Assembly (NCBI RefSeq): GCF_022539665.2
Contig: NC_081334.1
Location: 7,534,424 to 7,598,423, forward strand
Direction: 5' to 3'
Length of the DNA: 64,000 bases
Source of the DNA: Daphnia carinata
Taxonomy: Eukaryota; Arthropoda; Branchiopoda; Diplostraca; Daphniidae
The notes under the pieces are model-generated. The model ran no database searches and was not told where the DNA came from. It was given only the letters and a program-made list of their open reading frames with translations. This document shows positions 36,322 to 48,328 of the stretch, one piece after another (within the stretch, counting starts at the first letter, position 1; every line of letters starts with the position of its first letter). The translations under genes and the position numbers were made by a program.

Positions 36322-38766
36322 TTAGTCGACGCTGATTTGGCCCATTGGCTTTAGGTCGGGCGACACCTCGAACATGCAGCCAGTCGAGTCGACCACTTCT
36401 TGGACGGTGACACCTTCGGCTAATTCAGTCAGTACGAGTCCTCGTTCTTTGACCACCTCAAAAACGGCCTGCCATAGGGGGTTTGGAAGTTTTTTTTTTC
36501 AGCCACACAAAATTCAAAGTTTCCTATTCGTTCAAAGAATGTAAACGCACTTTTTCCGTAATGATGAGATCGACGCATCCCTTCCCTGTAAGCGGCAGTG
36601 TGCACTCTTCGAGAATCTTGTGCGCTCCGCCTTTCGCAGTGTGTTCCATGGCGATGACGACTTTGGTTCCTGGTGCAGCCACCAAATCCATTGCACCGCC
36701 TTTGCGAGTTAAAAAAAAAAAACAGTAAACGCGGGAAACAAAACAAGGAAAATTATTAACAAAACAGAAGAGGCTTGGTGGTTTTGCTTGCTCGTTTCAC
36801 GCTCCGTTAGGCGATAAGCGTCAAACACTGGAAACTACATGGGCGGAATATTGTTAATAGCATACCCATTCCTTTCACAAGGCGTCCCTGGAAATCGAAA
36901 ATATTGAAGATGAATTTTGTGTTTAGAGAAAGTTGAAAAAGCACAAACAACATTTTTTTTTTTACTTACGGGAATCATCCAATTGGCAAGGTCACCATTA
37001 CTTGCGACTTGCATGGCTCCCAAAATTGTGAGTTGTACATGTCCGCCACGAATCATGGCGAAGCTTTCATCACTAGAGAAGTACGCACCACCTGGCAGGA
37101 CGGTCACGGTCTCCTTGCCGGCGTTAATCAGATCTGGGTCTTGTTCTCCCGGATTGGGGAAAGGGCCTAGGCCCAAGATTCCGTTTTCACTTTGCAGCAC
37201 TACGTTCATGCCAGGCGGAATGTAGTTGCTGGCCAACATAGGCATACCGATTCCCAAGTTGGCTGGAAGTCACAAAAATTCAATTACGAACAACTAAAGC
37301 ACAATGTGGAAAAAAAGAAACAGACATCTTGCATACCAAACATGCCGTCTTTGAATTCCAAAGCTGCTCTTCGTACAATGCGTTCTCTCATCAGATGAGC
37401 GGGACTTGTGGCAGCGGCGGAAGTACTACCGGCGGTTTTCTTTACTGTGACTTTCTACTCTCAAATGCACATCACTTTATTATTGAATCCACAAAAGGAC
37501 TTCTCTTGTAATTTTACTTCAATGCGTTTCTCGAATTTCGAGCCTAGGAGAACTCTTTGGACGTAGATGGAAGGCACATGGACATCTTCGGGTGGGATGG
37601 AACCGTTCTCAACGATCTCTTCAACTTCGGCAATTGTTATCTTAGCTGCCTTACACATGGTGGGGTTGAAATTGCGCGCAGATTTCCTACGAGGAAAAGG
37701 TAGACGACAGTAATTAGTATGACTGGTTACTTCAATCACGAGAATAGTTTATCGTGTTACAAAGCGGCATACCTAAAAACCAGATTGCCCGCCTTGTCAG
37801 CTTTCCATGCTTTGACTAGCGCAAAATCTCCCGTAATAGCTTCTTCCATTATGTAATCTGCACCGTTAAAGTTTCGGCTCTCTCTTGGGGCACTTTGCTG
37901 CACAACCTTGCCGCCGGGACCATAGCGAATGGGAGACCCACCTGAATTTGGTGGAGGCGGGTTGAGGTTAACCTTTGATAAACTGACAAATCAATCAATA
38001 CCTTCATGGACCAAAGTTCCATATCCTGTTGGTGTGAAAAATGCTGGAATTCCTGCTCCCCCTGGAATATTTCATGAATCGAGTTTTAAAAAAATAAGTG
38101 ATTATTGTGCAAGTTTGCTGAACTGTACCTGCCCTGATTCGTTCAGCTAGAGTTCCTTGAGGTGTCAGCTCCAGCAAGATCTCTCCAGATAGATATTGCC
38201 TTTCAAATTCTGCATTTTCACCCACATATGAGGCAATCACATGGCAAATCTGTCGCTGTTTTAGAAGGAGACCCAAGCCGAAGTTGTCAACTCCGCAGTT
38301 GTTGGAAACAACAGTCAAATTGTTGACTTTAGATTCCAAGAGACCTGAGATCAAGTTCTCAGGGATGCCACATAATCCAAATCCTCAGATTAAAATTAAA
38401 GTATTAGCATGTTATGTTAACAATATTGAACGAAAAGAGTGGTTTACCTCCAACTAGTAGCTTTGAACCAGATGGAATATCTTTCACTGCTTCCAAAGGA
38501 TTGTCATAAAAATGTGCTTTTTTTTGGCTACTGGTGCTCAAGGAATTTTCCTTAAAAAAGAAACAAGAACAAATGTGCTTACGTGCTATTTGGAATCCGC
38601 CATAAGGTCATTTTAGATCACTGTGCAAATTTATGTTTAGTAACATCTGATAAAGATCTAGACAAATACTTACAGGTTGGAAACCAATGTACGGTTTTAT
38701 TGATAGGAGGGCAACAGAATTATATGATAATCTCTTCGAAAATGAAAGGCTGCGAAATAGCGCCAT
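36322..38766 (-). CDS. OXCT1: Succinyl-CoA:3-ketoacid CoA-transferase, mitochondrial
   Basis: Moves CoA from succinyl-CoA to acetoacetate, the entry step of ketone-body use in mitochondria. Eleven exons: 38674-38766, 38448-38550, 38129-38383, 38002-38061, 37773-37941, 37518-37686, 37337-37454, 36970-37262, 36866-36887, 36551-36699, 36322-36468. Together they give 525 aa, close to the ~520 of animal enzymes. The basic, serine-rich start [17 protein letters not shown] fits a mitochondrial presequence. The N-terminal CoA-transferase domain has [11 protein letters not shown], and the C-terminal domain has [12 protein letters not shown] with the catalytic glutamate. All introns are GT-AG and phase-consistent. 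The ninth exon is only 22 nt. It is divergent with RPA3, 330 bp away. Confidence 0.95.
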
Positions 38767-39096
38767 AATGCGTGCTCCGGAATGAAAATTTACGCCGCAC
38801 CTGTAAGCTGGCTGGGTGGCTGCTGCTATTCACCTTGATCTTTTTCAGCGACGTCTGCTAGCTCAATGATAAAAAAATTATAGGACTACTTCTGCATATT
38901 TAGCAATAGTTAGGTTCCCGCGCGAAACGTTGTTTCTGTCGTCTTGTTTTTTATGCAAATTGTTGCTCTTGGTTCTTCATTGCTCTTCCTCGTGCCTTTT
39001 AAGGAAACAAAGACTCATTTATAGAACTTCTCCACACTAGATTAAATAGTTCACAGTTTGTCCGTTAAGTAGTGTTCGAGAGATTTCGATTTCACC
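38767..39096. promoter_or_regulatory. Shared upstream region of OXCT1 and RPA3
   Basis: 330 bp between the two start codons of head-to-head genes. It must contain both transcription starts, so a bidirectional promoter is likely. I see no TATA box at a standard position. Confidence 0.6.
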
Positions 39097-39629
39097 ATGC
39101 AGTTCCCTGCCACTTCAACCGTTCGAGTCCTTGGAACAATGCTCTTGACTCACGAATTTGATCACAAAGACATCTGTGTCATGGGTTATCCGCAAGAGGC
39201 ATGTATTTTATCTGTCAAAGGTTGTACTGTCATGTTCAATGATTGAAGTTATTTAATATTGCGCTTTTCATGTAGATTGCTAATAATAGTCGACAGTTCA
39301 CTTTGAAGACCACCGACCAAAAAAATATTCAAGTTGTCCTTTCACAGCCAGTAAGAAATAGACTGATGTATATTGTGAATTCAAATTTTACACTTAGGCT
39401 TCTTTTAAGATTGCAGAACATCTTGAAGGCATGGTCCAAGTCCGGGGAAAATTTGATGGTCAACGAATCCAAGCTCAAAGTTATAATATGCTACTACCAG
39501 AACTGGCTGAAGATTTTGGTAAGTGAAATGTTTTCTAGATAAGCTTTGTGTACTTTTCACCATCATTATCTTTTTCTAGATGACAATACTTACAATGAAG
39601 CTGTGAAACTTCTAAGGAGCAATGAATAA
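39097..39629 (+). CDS. RPA3: Replication protein A 14 kDa subunit
   Basis: Small OB-fold subunit of the single-stranded DNA-binding RPA trimer, needed in replication and repair. Exons 39097-39198, 39276-39350, 39398-39518 and 39580-39629 give 115 aa, near the ~120 of the family. The C-terminal YNEAVKLL and the preceding EGMVQVRGKFDGQ match RPA3. The start is the ATG in TTCACCATGC. Intron 1 must use a GC donor (GAG|GCATGT): it joins PQE to IANNS in phase 0, while the nearby GT would lead to a stop. The poly(A) signal AATAAA is at 39676-39681. The gene is convergent with KIF20. Confidence 0.85.
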
Positions 39630-39675
39630 TGTTTTGACATAAGTTAAAATGTATCAAGTGGTGGTGAAAACAACA

Positions 39676-39681
39676 AATAAA
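39676..39681 (+). terminator. RPA3 poly(A) signal
   Basis: AATAAA 47 bp after the RPA3 stop codon, in the 345 bp convergent interval with KIF20. Confidence 0.6.
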
Positions 39682-39974
39682 ATCTTGATTTCTTTCTCTG
39701 ACTGCTTAAGAACTGTTGCAAGCTTAAATGTAACATTAGCACTATGTTTGGGCTGAGTGCCTGGAATATTTTAACATTCCCTGCTCTTTCACATTGCTCA
39801 TTACAGACATTTGCTTAACTTGACAATTCCTTAACAACACAACTAGATGTTTATTACTGTGGGAAGTGGATCATATTTACCAGCAAAAATAACATATTTC
39901 ACAAGACAGCATATTTTAAAACATAGGTTTATAATTGGTATTTTAAAAATTTCGCTTAAGATCCTTTTGAGCCC

Positions 39975-42900
39975 TTATTGCGGCTTACGGCTCCTTGTCG
40001 CCATTCGTTTAGGGAAGTCGATTCCCTCGCCTTCCTCCTTCATAAGGCAATTTCAGGTAGAGGAAAATCCAAATAAACACGTTTTAACACACGAAAGATT
40101 ACCTTTTTAGTAGAAGGCAGCAAAATATCTGGACATTTTGCGTTGTACAACCTTCGTTTGCTCGTATGTCCCAATGTTGTAGAGTCTACGTCATTGCTAT
40201 CCACGTCATCGGGCTGCTGCACAGAAAGATGTGCAGGATGCGCCACTTCGTCGCAGTCGGACTTGGCTTTGCGCGGTTTGCGTGCAGAGCTCCTGAACAA
40301 ATAAGAATCAATAAAAAACACTAGCATTATTAACAGTTCAACTCTTAAATACTTGGTAATGCTTGGCGGTGCAGCAAATTCTGTTTTAAGTGTTCGTCGA
40401 CTTCGAGTACTACCACAAAGACTCGCTGTTTCAGTTTTGTTCTCGTCCACTTCTTTTTGTGCGGATCCCTGCAAGACGAAAGACAAATTTATCACAGTTG
40501 CATGTAGAACTTTCTAGCAACTATAAGCTTACAGGAGAAGTAATTTTTTTTGCACGACCGCGTCTCGCCTTGACTGGAGTAGGAGTAACCATCATTGGTG
40601 AACCGTCATCCTGGTTCTAGATAAGAGAATCAATTCTAGTAGAGGACACTATTTAGACAATGATAAGTTCCTACTTGTTCATCCGCCATCAGTTCCTCTA
40701 TCTTTATGGAAGGCCCCGGTTCTTTGTAATTGACATGTCCACTCAATATGGATTTTAGTTCTAAACGGAAAATGCTTGAATGATGTTCAACGACGAATCA
40801 AATTCAATCCTCTTACCATGTTCCAAGCGATCAATATCTTCATTTTTCTCTCGCAACACGCGTTCGTTCAGCATTTTCATGTTTTCCATAGCAGTTGTCT
40901 TCTCTTCTAGTTCTTCGATTATGGATTCTATTTTCTTTTCTTTTGCCTTTAATGCAATTTCCTGTTACAGTAACAACCAAGATTCGTTTTTACTCTAGTA
41001 ATATTTAAACGGCAAAAAATATAGTTACATGTTCATGCAGTTTAGCTTGGATATGGGCGACATTTGATGACTCATTTTCAAGTTCGATAAGTCGGTTTGA
41101 TAGAGAATCACATTTCTGTGTCTTCACCCGAAGTTTCTCTTCCATCTAGAATGTAAAAGAATGTAAGAAATATAAAAGAATATTTTCAAAAAATCGTAAA
41201 TACCGCTTCATGGGTTTCGGCTAGTTCATTGGCTCGTCGCATGTGCTTCAACATTTGCTTCGTAAGCTTTTCATTGTCTTTTTCGAGTTGATCAAGCTTT
41301 TCATTTAAATCTTTCTCCAAAGCCGATTTGTTTTCCATTGCAATTTTCATGGCCTCCAACTTCTCTTTTGTGTCTGATAATTCAGCCTCTTTACTGGCAA
41401 TTGCCGAAGCCGATCCAGCATCATTTTCTGAGGCGGACATCAATCGTTTTTTAAGACCTTGAAGCTCTTCATTTAATGCAGCTTCACGGACTTGACTTTG
41501 TTCAACCTGGCATCGCAAATTTTCGTTTTGTTCCTTAAAAAAAAAATAAAGTACCAAAATAAAAATTTAGGAATTGACTTGAAAATCATTGAACTCTATA
41601 ACTACATTTAAAAGTTTCACTTCAAGTTGGATCTTGTCGAATTCTGTTTTCCGAGTAGCGATTTCTTTTTCCATTTGACTTTTCTCCAACTGCACTCGAC
41701 CGAGCGTAGCCGCCAAAGTTTTGAGTTCTTCCTCCAGTAGGCCTCGTTCGCGCTTTATTTCCTTCAACTGTCCTATTTGAGTAGTTAGTTCTTCAACTGT
41801 GAACTCGTATTCTGCCATTGTTTTCTGGAAATCGGCGTTCTCCTCAGCAAGTTTTACCTACATAAAACAAAAACATTTGCATGTAAAATGACGAAGGGCA
41901 TTTGCATTTTGGATGAATTCGAAGAAAAAAGTGTTAAAACTAACCTGGGAATCACGCAATTCATTTATGTTGTGGCGCATCTTTTCATTTTCTTCCAGTA
42001 AATGAGACTGGCTGCCCTCATCATGTTTCCTTTCGGTACTGGAAAGTTCAAGATCTTTCTTCAAGTGCGAAATCTGATCGAGTAGGCTTTCTCTGCGCGC
42101 TTTCATGTCTTCGTTCGCTTCCTAAAATAAAAACCAATCTCACGATAAATTCTCCACCACCGAACTAATTGGTTATACCTTAATAGCTGCCAATTCTTTT
42201 TTGGTTATGGTTAGCTGAAGCTGAGACTTTGACAATTGATCGCGCAAGCTTTCTAATTCTTCTTGGATCTCAGGTCCCTTAGCAAGCACACAATCTTTGT
42301 GACTCAATTCCTTATTCAGGCGATGAATTTCATCTTTTCGCTTTTCCAATTTGTTTTCAGCTTCCAGTAACTGCTTTTGCAAGTCTTCGCATAGGGTGGA
42401 AACCATACTGGCATTAGTTTGGTCCTTCATTCGGGATTCAAGATCTCGAATTCGTCTCTTGGCTTCGCGCAGCTCAGTGTTGAGGTTTCCGAATTGACCA
42501 TTTGTTTTCAACAATCTTTCTTCCATATTCATAAGCTCCTCTTCTCTTACGTCAAGTCTCTCATTAGCATTCGTTAATAGTAAATTACTTTGCTCCAGTT
42601 GACTCTGCATAGTAAAACGAAGATTAAGACTATCGAAAGCGTGATACATTATTATTGATTACCTGAACATTTGTTAATTCTTCGTGAGTCACGGCAAGTT
42701 GTTTTGTCAACTGTTCATTTTCCTGTTGAAGCTTAGCCATTTCTTCACATTTGGTATGGTACTCAAATGCAGCTTCGTTGAGCATTTCTTCTTTTGCTAC
42801 TAATTCCTCTTTCAGTTTCGCCAGTAGATTCTCGGATGGTGTTTCAACACCTTCATCAATGTCAGGACCACAAAAATTGATTTTCGGTTTGTTTGAAGAG

Positions 42901-45243
42901 GCCACTTCGAATTGGAGCCGAGTCATTTCCTTCTGCAAATTCGACCGGCTTTCCTCACTCACCTTTGTCAAAACATGTTAAAAGCCACGATTAAAACACT
43001 AGCAAATTTGTGCGCTAACTCCATCACCTTCAAGCTACTCCTTAGCTTTTCGACCAACTCGTTAAGATGTTGGTTGGAATCTTCCAAAATCTGGATTTTC
43101 TCCTCCTTGTCCTTGAACTTTAACGCGAAGTGTTCGATATTTTCTTCTTCAGCTACCTTTCGCTTCTTCTTTACACAATTATTCATAAGTTGAGCCATCA
43201 GGTCAACTCGATTTTCGCAGAACTCTTCGTAGCGTGCCTTGGTGTCTTCGTAGCGTTGGTTCCAGGATTTTTCCAGTTTAGTGATTACCTCTGTCCATTC
43301 GTTGCAACATTCGTCGCGAATCTATTTTTTAAATAAGCGAAACTGTTAGGATTGCTAACATAACAGATGCTAAATGAGTTAACGTGATCGCGCGAAAGGT
43401 ACCTTTTGCTCATTTTCCTCCCAGTCGGCTTTCAGGCGGGCAAGTTCTTCTTCCAAAGCTTGAACCCGTTCCTGTAGGCCATCTTCCTCGCCAATTATCT
43501 GGAAGGTAGACGTCTCGAGCATCGACGCTCTAGTACTAAGAAGGCTGATTGATTTTCGGACAAATTGTTGGAATCTTGATGGCCGTATCGGCGGAGCAAA
43601 TTGGCTGATTGATAAATCGGCTACCGAAACGTCACGATCTGGCTGAATTATGACTTCTTGCGCAAGTGCTCCGAATTTGAGAACATGAAGCGTCTCATCA
43701 CACAAGTTTGCGGACGGACTAACATTCACAAACATGGCGGCTCTGCCTTGGCCTAAGCAATAACGCACAATAAAAAAGTTGTAAAACATTATTTAAGTGT
43801 TGATATCTAACCAACGAAAAAGTGTTGAAGAACTCGTGTTAATTTTGACTCTCGATATGGGATCATGGTTTTGTTCGCCACATTCTGCTGATTATTTCTC
43901 ATGGCATCAATACAGCGGCCAAGTATCAATAGTGAAGTGTTTATGTTTCCTGCTTCTTTGAGGCGGTCCCCACTACTTTGCGTTTTTGTTGTCCGCTCCA
44001 TTCCAGCAAGATCCACGAACGACATCATGTTGATAGCAGCTTCACTTGGTTCATCGCAGCTGTTGGTGCGGATGACTTTCACCGTGAAGAGACAGTGGGA
44101 GCGGCTTGAATTGTGGTTCAATTTTGTAGCTGCGAAATGCAGATTTTCTTTGCCAAAGAGAAGAACGCGAACAGCATCGTCCGCAGATCGAACGTAAATC
44201 TCCTTCAAGCCTTATATGTGAAACAGGTTATACTGGTGCTTTCTCAGTATTTTCTTTAATATCATACCTTTAACAAAGAACTTTCCTTTGCGATCTTCGG
44301 TAATGCGCAAAGCTACTCGCTTCTTTTTCTTGTCACATCCGTCCAAGAGATCAAAAGCTTGCTCATTGTAGATTTCGCAGTAAGACACCCACACTGAATA
44401 GTAATCGCGAGGGTGTTGCAGAGCGCAGACGGTAGTATCTCTCGCTCGGATATTCCAGTCTTTAAGTGATCCACTAGATACAGAAGAAATGCTATCCTTG
44501 GATTCTTTGGTATCAGACGCGTCCAGATCAAACCCCCTCATTAGAATTGCTCTGATGAATAAAAATAATAATAATAATAAAGAAAATAGAAATTAGTATT
44601 ATTCTTATTTTATGCAGTTTAAAACCATTAACACCAATTATTACCTCTCCACCTCCTCTGCATCAATCTGGTTAAGATTCAACTTCATGACTTCATTCAG
44701 AGCAAGGGGTTTCAAAATAGGACTTTTAAGTAGCCTATCATCAATGCTGTTAAATACAACATCCAAGGAGCGAGGTATCAATCCAGCATCTCTGATTGAG
44801 CCCAACATGGTGTAAGTTTTTCCTGCACTGGTGGCTCCATAGGTAAAGAGAAGGGTATTTTTTCCCATTAAGAAATCTTGAACTAAGTTAAGGGCTGAAT
44901 CTTTGAAGAGATAATCTTGGTTGATAGATGCATCATAAATCTTGTTGAACTTAAACTTTTGCAATGTTTTTGTCCCAGCATTATTTCTGTTCTTAAATGA
45001 AACTGAATCTTTTGGTGGCTGAACAATGATATGATTGCCAACAATTGATAAGGTGCTAGATTTTTCTTCACAAGGTTTTATCCTGACATATACTTGCATT
45101 TCCTCACTAAGATCCATGAAATCCTTGTGTAGGTTGCGAAGAGGGGTTGGCTGGGCAAAAGATGAATCCCTCATACTTGAAACAAAACTTGCTGGTATGC
45201 GTACAGCATATTCTGCAGTGGTAGGGCTTGTTCTATCACTCAT
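39975..45243 (-). CDS. KIF20: Kinesin-6 family motor, KIF20-like
   Basis: Microtubule motor of mitosis/cytokinesis. Seventeen exons: 44645-45243, 44268-44551, 43812-44210, 43403-43752, 43028-43321, 42663-42962, 42179-42604, 41945-42121, 41621-41857, 41204-41533, 41029-41145, 40817-40961, 40675-40760, 40533-40616, 40353-40468, 40103-40292, 39975-40037. They encode 1398 aa. The motor domain has P-loop GATSAGKT (residues 136-143), switch I NHNSSRSH and switch II DLAGMER. A ~75-residue insertion between the P-loop region and YCEIYNEQAFDLL is typical of kinesin-6 (KIF20A/B, Drosophila subito). After about residue 540 comes a long charged coiled coil, then a basic tail (KRRLYNAKCPDILLPSTKK) ending RSRKPQ. 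The last 20-residue exon is the least certain. The length is nearer KIF20B than KIF20A. Confidence 0.88.
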
Positions 45244-46174
45244 CTACAAGATAAAACAGAGGTGATGAATAGTGGGCGGCAAGTTTGTGCTTTGTCTGAT
45301 GAAAGGTCTTACTTTAATCTACAGAAAAATAGACAACACTTGCTGCAGCAACTGGGCTTTAGAAAAGGATATACTGCCAATGAAAATTGTAAAGAAATGA
45401 ACCAATGATGGCCAAAGTGACTTCACGTACGTCATAAAACTAACTGCTTGCGACAAAAAAATTTTCTTGGGTTTCAATGATTTCCCCAATGCCAAACCGT
45501 TTTCGTGTTGAGAGCTGTTTCCCATCAACTGTGCGCCAATTTTAAAAATGTGTTGTCTTGAATTTACAACGCTGCCACATGATAAATCAAAATGGATCAT
45601 AAATTCACGTTAAACGATTATCACGACCGCTGATTGGTTCAATAATTCGACTACTTCAAACTTTTATTTTAATATTAAATTTGACATTCCATCAGCATTA
45701 AAAAACTGTTTCAAAAAGTCATTAACTAGGTCTCGAGCGCCCAGCCCGTGACAATCGGGGAAGGGATAATTTTGGCTTTCGGGGCAGCGGCTGTTCGGGA
45801 TTGAGACGTGTTCCCCAACCGCCCAGTTGGAAGTCGATCGGGGTACTTAATCGGGTTGCCCTAAGCCCGATTGCAGTAATCTATCGTTCCAATGAGCCCT
45901 ATCGATCATCTTGCAGATAAATCTGGATGTCATTGGCCGCTCCTTTTTTTTCTATGTGGCGCGGTTGATCTGCCAACTGTCATCATTAAAAAAAGTGCGG
46001 AAAATGATTCGGGGTGCTAAAACTATTTCCATTCATATAATCATCTCATAGGCAATCACGTTACACGAGCCGCATTTTCACCACAAAATGTATTCACACT
46101 TGATTGGCGATACAAGTTATTTAGTGACATCAAATAGGAATTGCAACTTGAACCCTTTAGTCGAAAATGCCTGA
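45244..46174. promoter_or_regulatory. Region upstream of KIF20, downstream of WARS1
   Basis: It holds the KIF20 5' UTR and promoter. An acceptor-like TTATCTTGTAG directly precedes the KIF20 ATG, so a 5' UTR intron is likely. A 93-codon minus-strand frame at 45319-45600 has no recognisable features and probably belongs to the leader. Nothing else is evident. Confidence 0.45.
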
Positions 46175-47761
46175 TTAAAAACCACATTTCATGGCTCGAG
46201 GAGTCATAAATTGCTTTACAATTTCATCAGTAACAGTTTTTCTTTTTTCCTGGTGGGCAGTGATGATTGGTGTTAGCACTGTGATTAGCTCTTGCTTTAG
46301 CTCGCCTGTTAACATGGCTCCGGTACTATAATTTTTGCGAATTTCCTCCAATCGAAAATCGTCTTCCAAAAAAAAAGTCAAATACTTATAGGATACATCT
46401 ACGTCACAATCGCCACCTAGCCGTCTATGTTCCTCAACCGAAGTTTGACCACCGGAAAATGCATACTTATTAATCTGATATAAAAGAGAAGTCGGTAAAA
46501 AGTTCTGAACATGATAATAACAATATACTACCTTGGTTTTCAACATCTTAGGAGTATCAGTCAAAAATATAGACGAATTGTCATCACTAGCTGACATTTT
46601 CGTTTGTGCGCCCTGTAGGGCGGGAAAGAAAGTAGAGTGGATGAGCGCTGGCTTAATGTGGCCCAGACGTGGCGCTACGTCTCTCGTCATTCTAAAGTAA
46701 GGGTCCTAGAAAAACAGAAATCATCTTATCACACAAAATTGCACTTCATGAATAAACGAAAACTTACTTGGTCAATGGCGCATGGAATAAGACAGGGAAC
46801 GTTCTTGCGATTGCCAAATATAAAAGGAAAACTTGACGAGAACGCTGGCGCCGCTTGGGTTGCTGGGAAACTGATTTTCCCGATACAATCGCTGTCGCCG
46901 AATCCAAAGATACTCTTGACTTGATTGAAATTCACGCACTTTTGTATCCGAACCATATTCTGATAAAATGCTGGACACTGTCTGCAAACGAAATTGGAAC
47001 AGTACAACAACGACGATTTAATTTATAACAAATATGAAAGAAAAGATAAATGTAGTGGTTTTTTCTGCTCGTCTACCCAACAAACTGAAGATCCGAAAAG
47101 ATGAAAGTTTTCTCGATATCGAATCCAAGGGCAATAATATCTTTCGCATTCTCCACTGCAAGTCTTTGGGCCTCCTCCATCTTAAGATCTTTCCATAGAA
47201 ACTTTTCATCATCAGTCAACTGGATAACTAGGGGCACATTAAAGACTTCTTGAAGCCACCTTTTTGGTAAACAATATTGTGATAATCATTTGAAAAAAAT
47301 AATTTGTTGAGCAGAATTCTCACTTTGTGAACACAAAGGGAATTAAATGCCCCATATGAATTGATGTTGAAGATGGGCCTCTACCAGTATACAAATAAAA
47401 TGGCTTCCCTTGTTCGTGAAGGGTTAGGATCGAATGAAGATCGCGATGGGAGAAAAAGACACCGCGTTTCAACAAGTGGTGAGCCGGTTTGCCTGTAACC
47501 TTCTCAAACCGTTCTATCAGAGCTGAATCGATGCTTGAAGAGCCAAAAGTCTCTATATCAATAGGGTACTTAGAAAAGAATCTAATTTTTGAGACTTGAC
47601 AATTATTTTTTACTTATTAGCTTTTCATAGGCAATGCCTTTTGCAGAAGTGCCAACAACATTCCAAGGGTCCACAAAATCTTCCTTTTCTTTTTCCTCTT
47701 CAGCGGGTGGCTTTTGTGTTAAATCTAAGGCTTCCATACCATCAACCACTTTGTCTGTCAT
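46175..47761 (-). CDS. WARS1: Cytosolic tryptophanyl-tRNA synthetase
   Basis: Charges tRNA-Trp. Exons 47614-47761, 47324-47568, 47077-47259, 46768-46981, 46532-46705 and 46175-46474 give about 420 aa. There is no separate WHEP domain. N-terminal [16 protein letters not shown] leads into the class I fold: [19 protein letters not shown] is the HIGH region and KMSAS the signature loop. [15 protein letters not shown] and the C-terminal [10 protein letters not shown] follow. The junction of exons 1 and 2 is unresolved: the GTAAAA donor after CTAATAA and the AAG acceptor before TACCC leave a one-base frame error, and the space between is only 45 nt. The other introns are in phase. The ATG at 47761 could be preceded by another exon, since an acceptor lies ~28 bp upstream. 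Confidence 0.9.
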
Positions 47762-48328
47762 AATTGTTTCAGAGGAAATCTGGACCTGAATATAAACAAT
47801 GATGAAAATTCATACCACAGCTACTGGTGCCATTGGTTTAATAGCTTTGATACAAAAAAAAAACTGATCTTCAATCACTAGAACATATATGGCACTGCCT
47901 CAACAATAATTCTCTCTAGGTTCATTAGTTATTTTCTAAAGTACAGTGGTTCAACAGTTACCTTAATCACAGAAGAATGATTTTCTAAAGTTGTAAGTAG
48001 GCTACTTTATGTTTGAATTGATTATCTGCCACTGGTGAAACTTGCCAGTGTATTGCATCAGTTTCATCAATTCCCTAGTTCAACCTGGTTTCAACTTACA
48101 GAGTTCCAGCACGACTTTCCACTTCCACATTAAGCTAAAGAAGTCATGTCTGCTAAAGCGGTTAGTCAACATTAGCAATATTTGGCAACTCGTAGTTCGA
48201 AGCAGTCGATGTAATGTCAGTAGCTCAGTGTAGTGAATAACAAACACGTGCTGTCAATTGTCTCCATCCTTCGATTTTCGAAAACATTTACTTTACGACA
48301 AATACTAAAAAGAAAACAATTAAACACC
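47762..48328. promoter_or_regulatory. Divergent region of WARS1 and FCF1
   Basis: 567 bp between oppositely oriented start codons. It contains the 5' UTRs and probably a shared promoter. A possible WARS1 leader-exon acceptor lies at about 47787. No other gene is visible. Confidence 0.5.

Noticed and set aside
45319-45600. 93-codon minus-strand open frame upstream of KIF20
   Set aside because: No motif, hydrophobic random-looking C-terminus, and it lies where the KIF20 leader or promoter should be.
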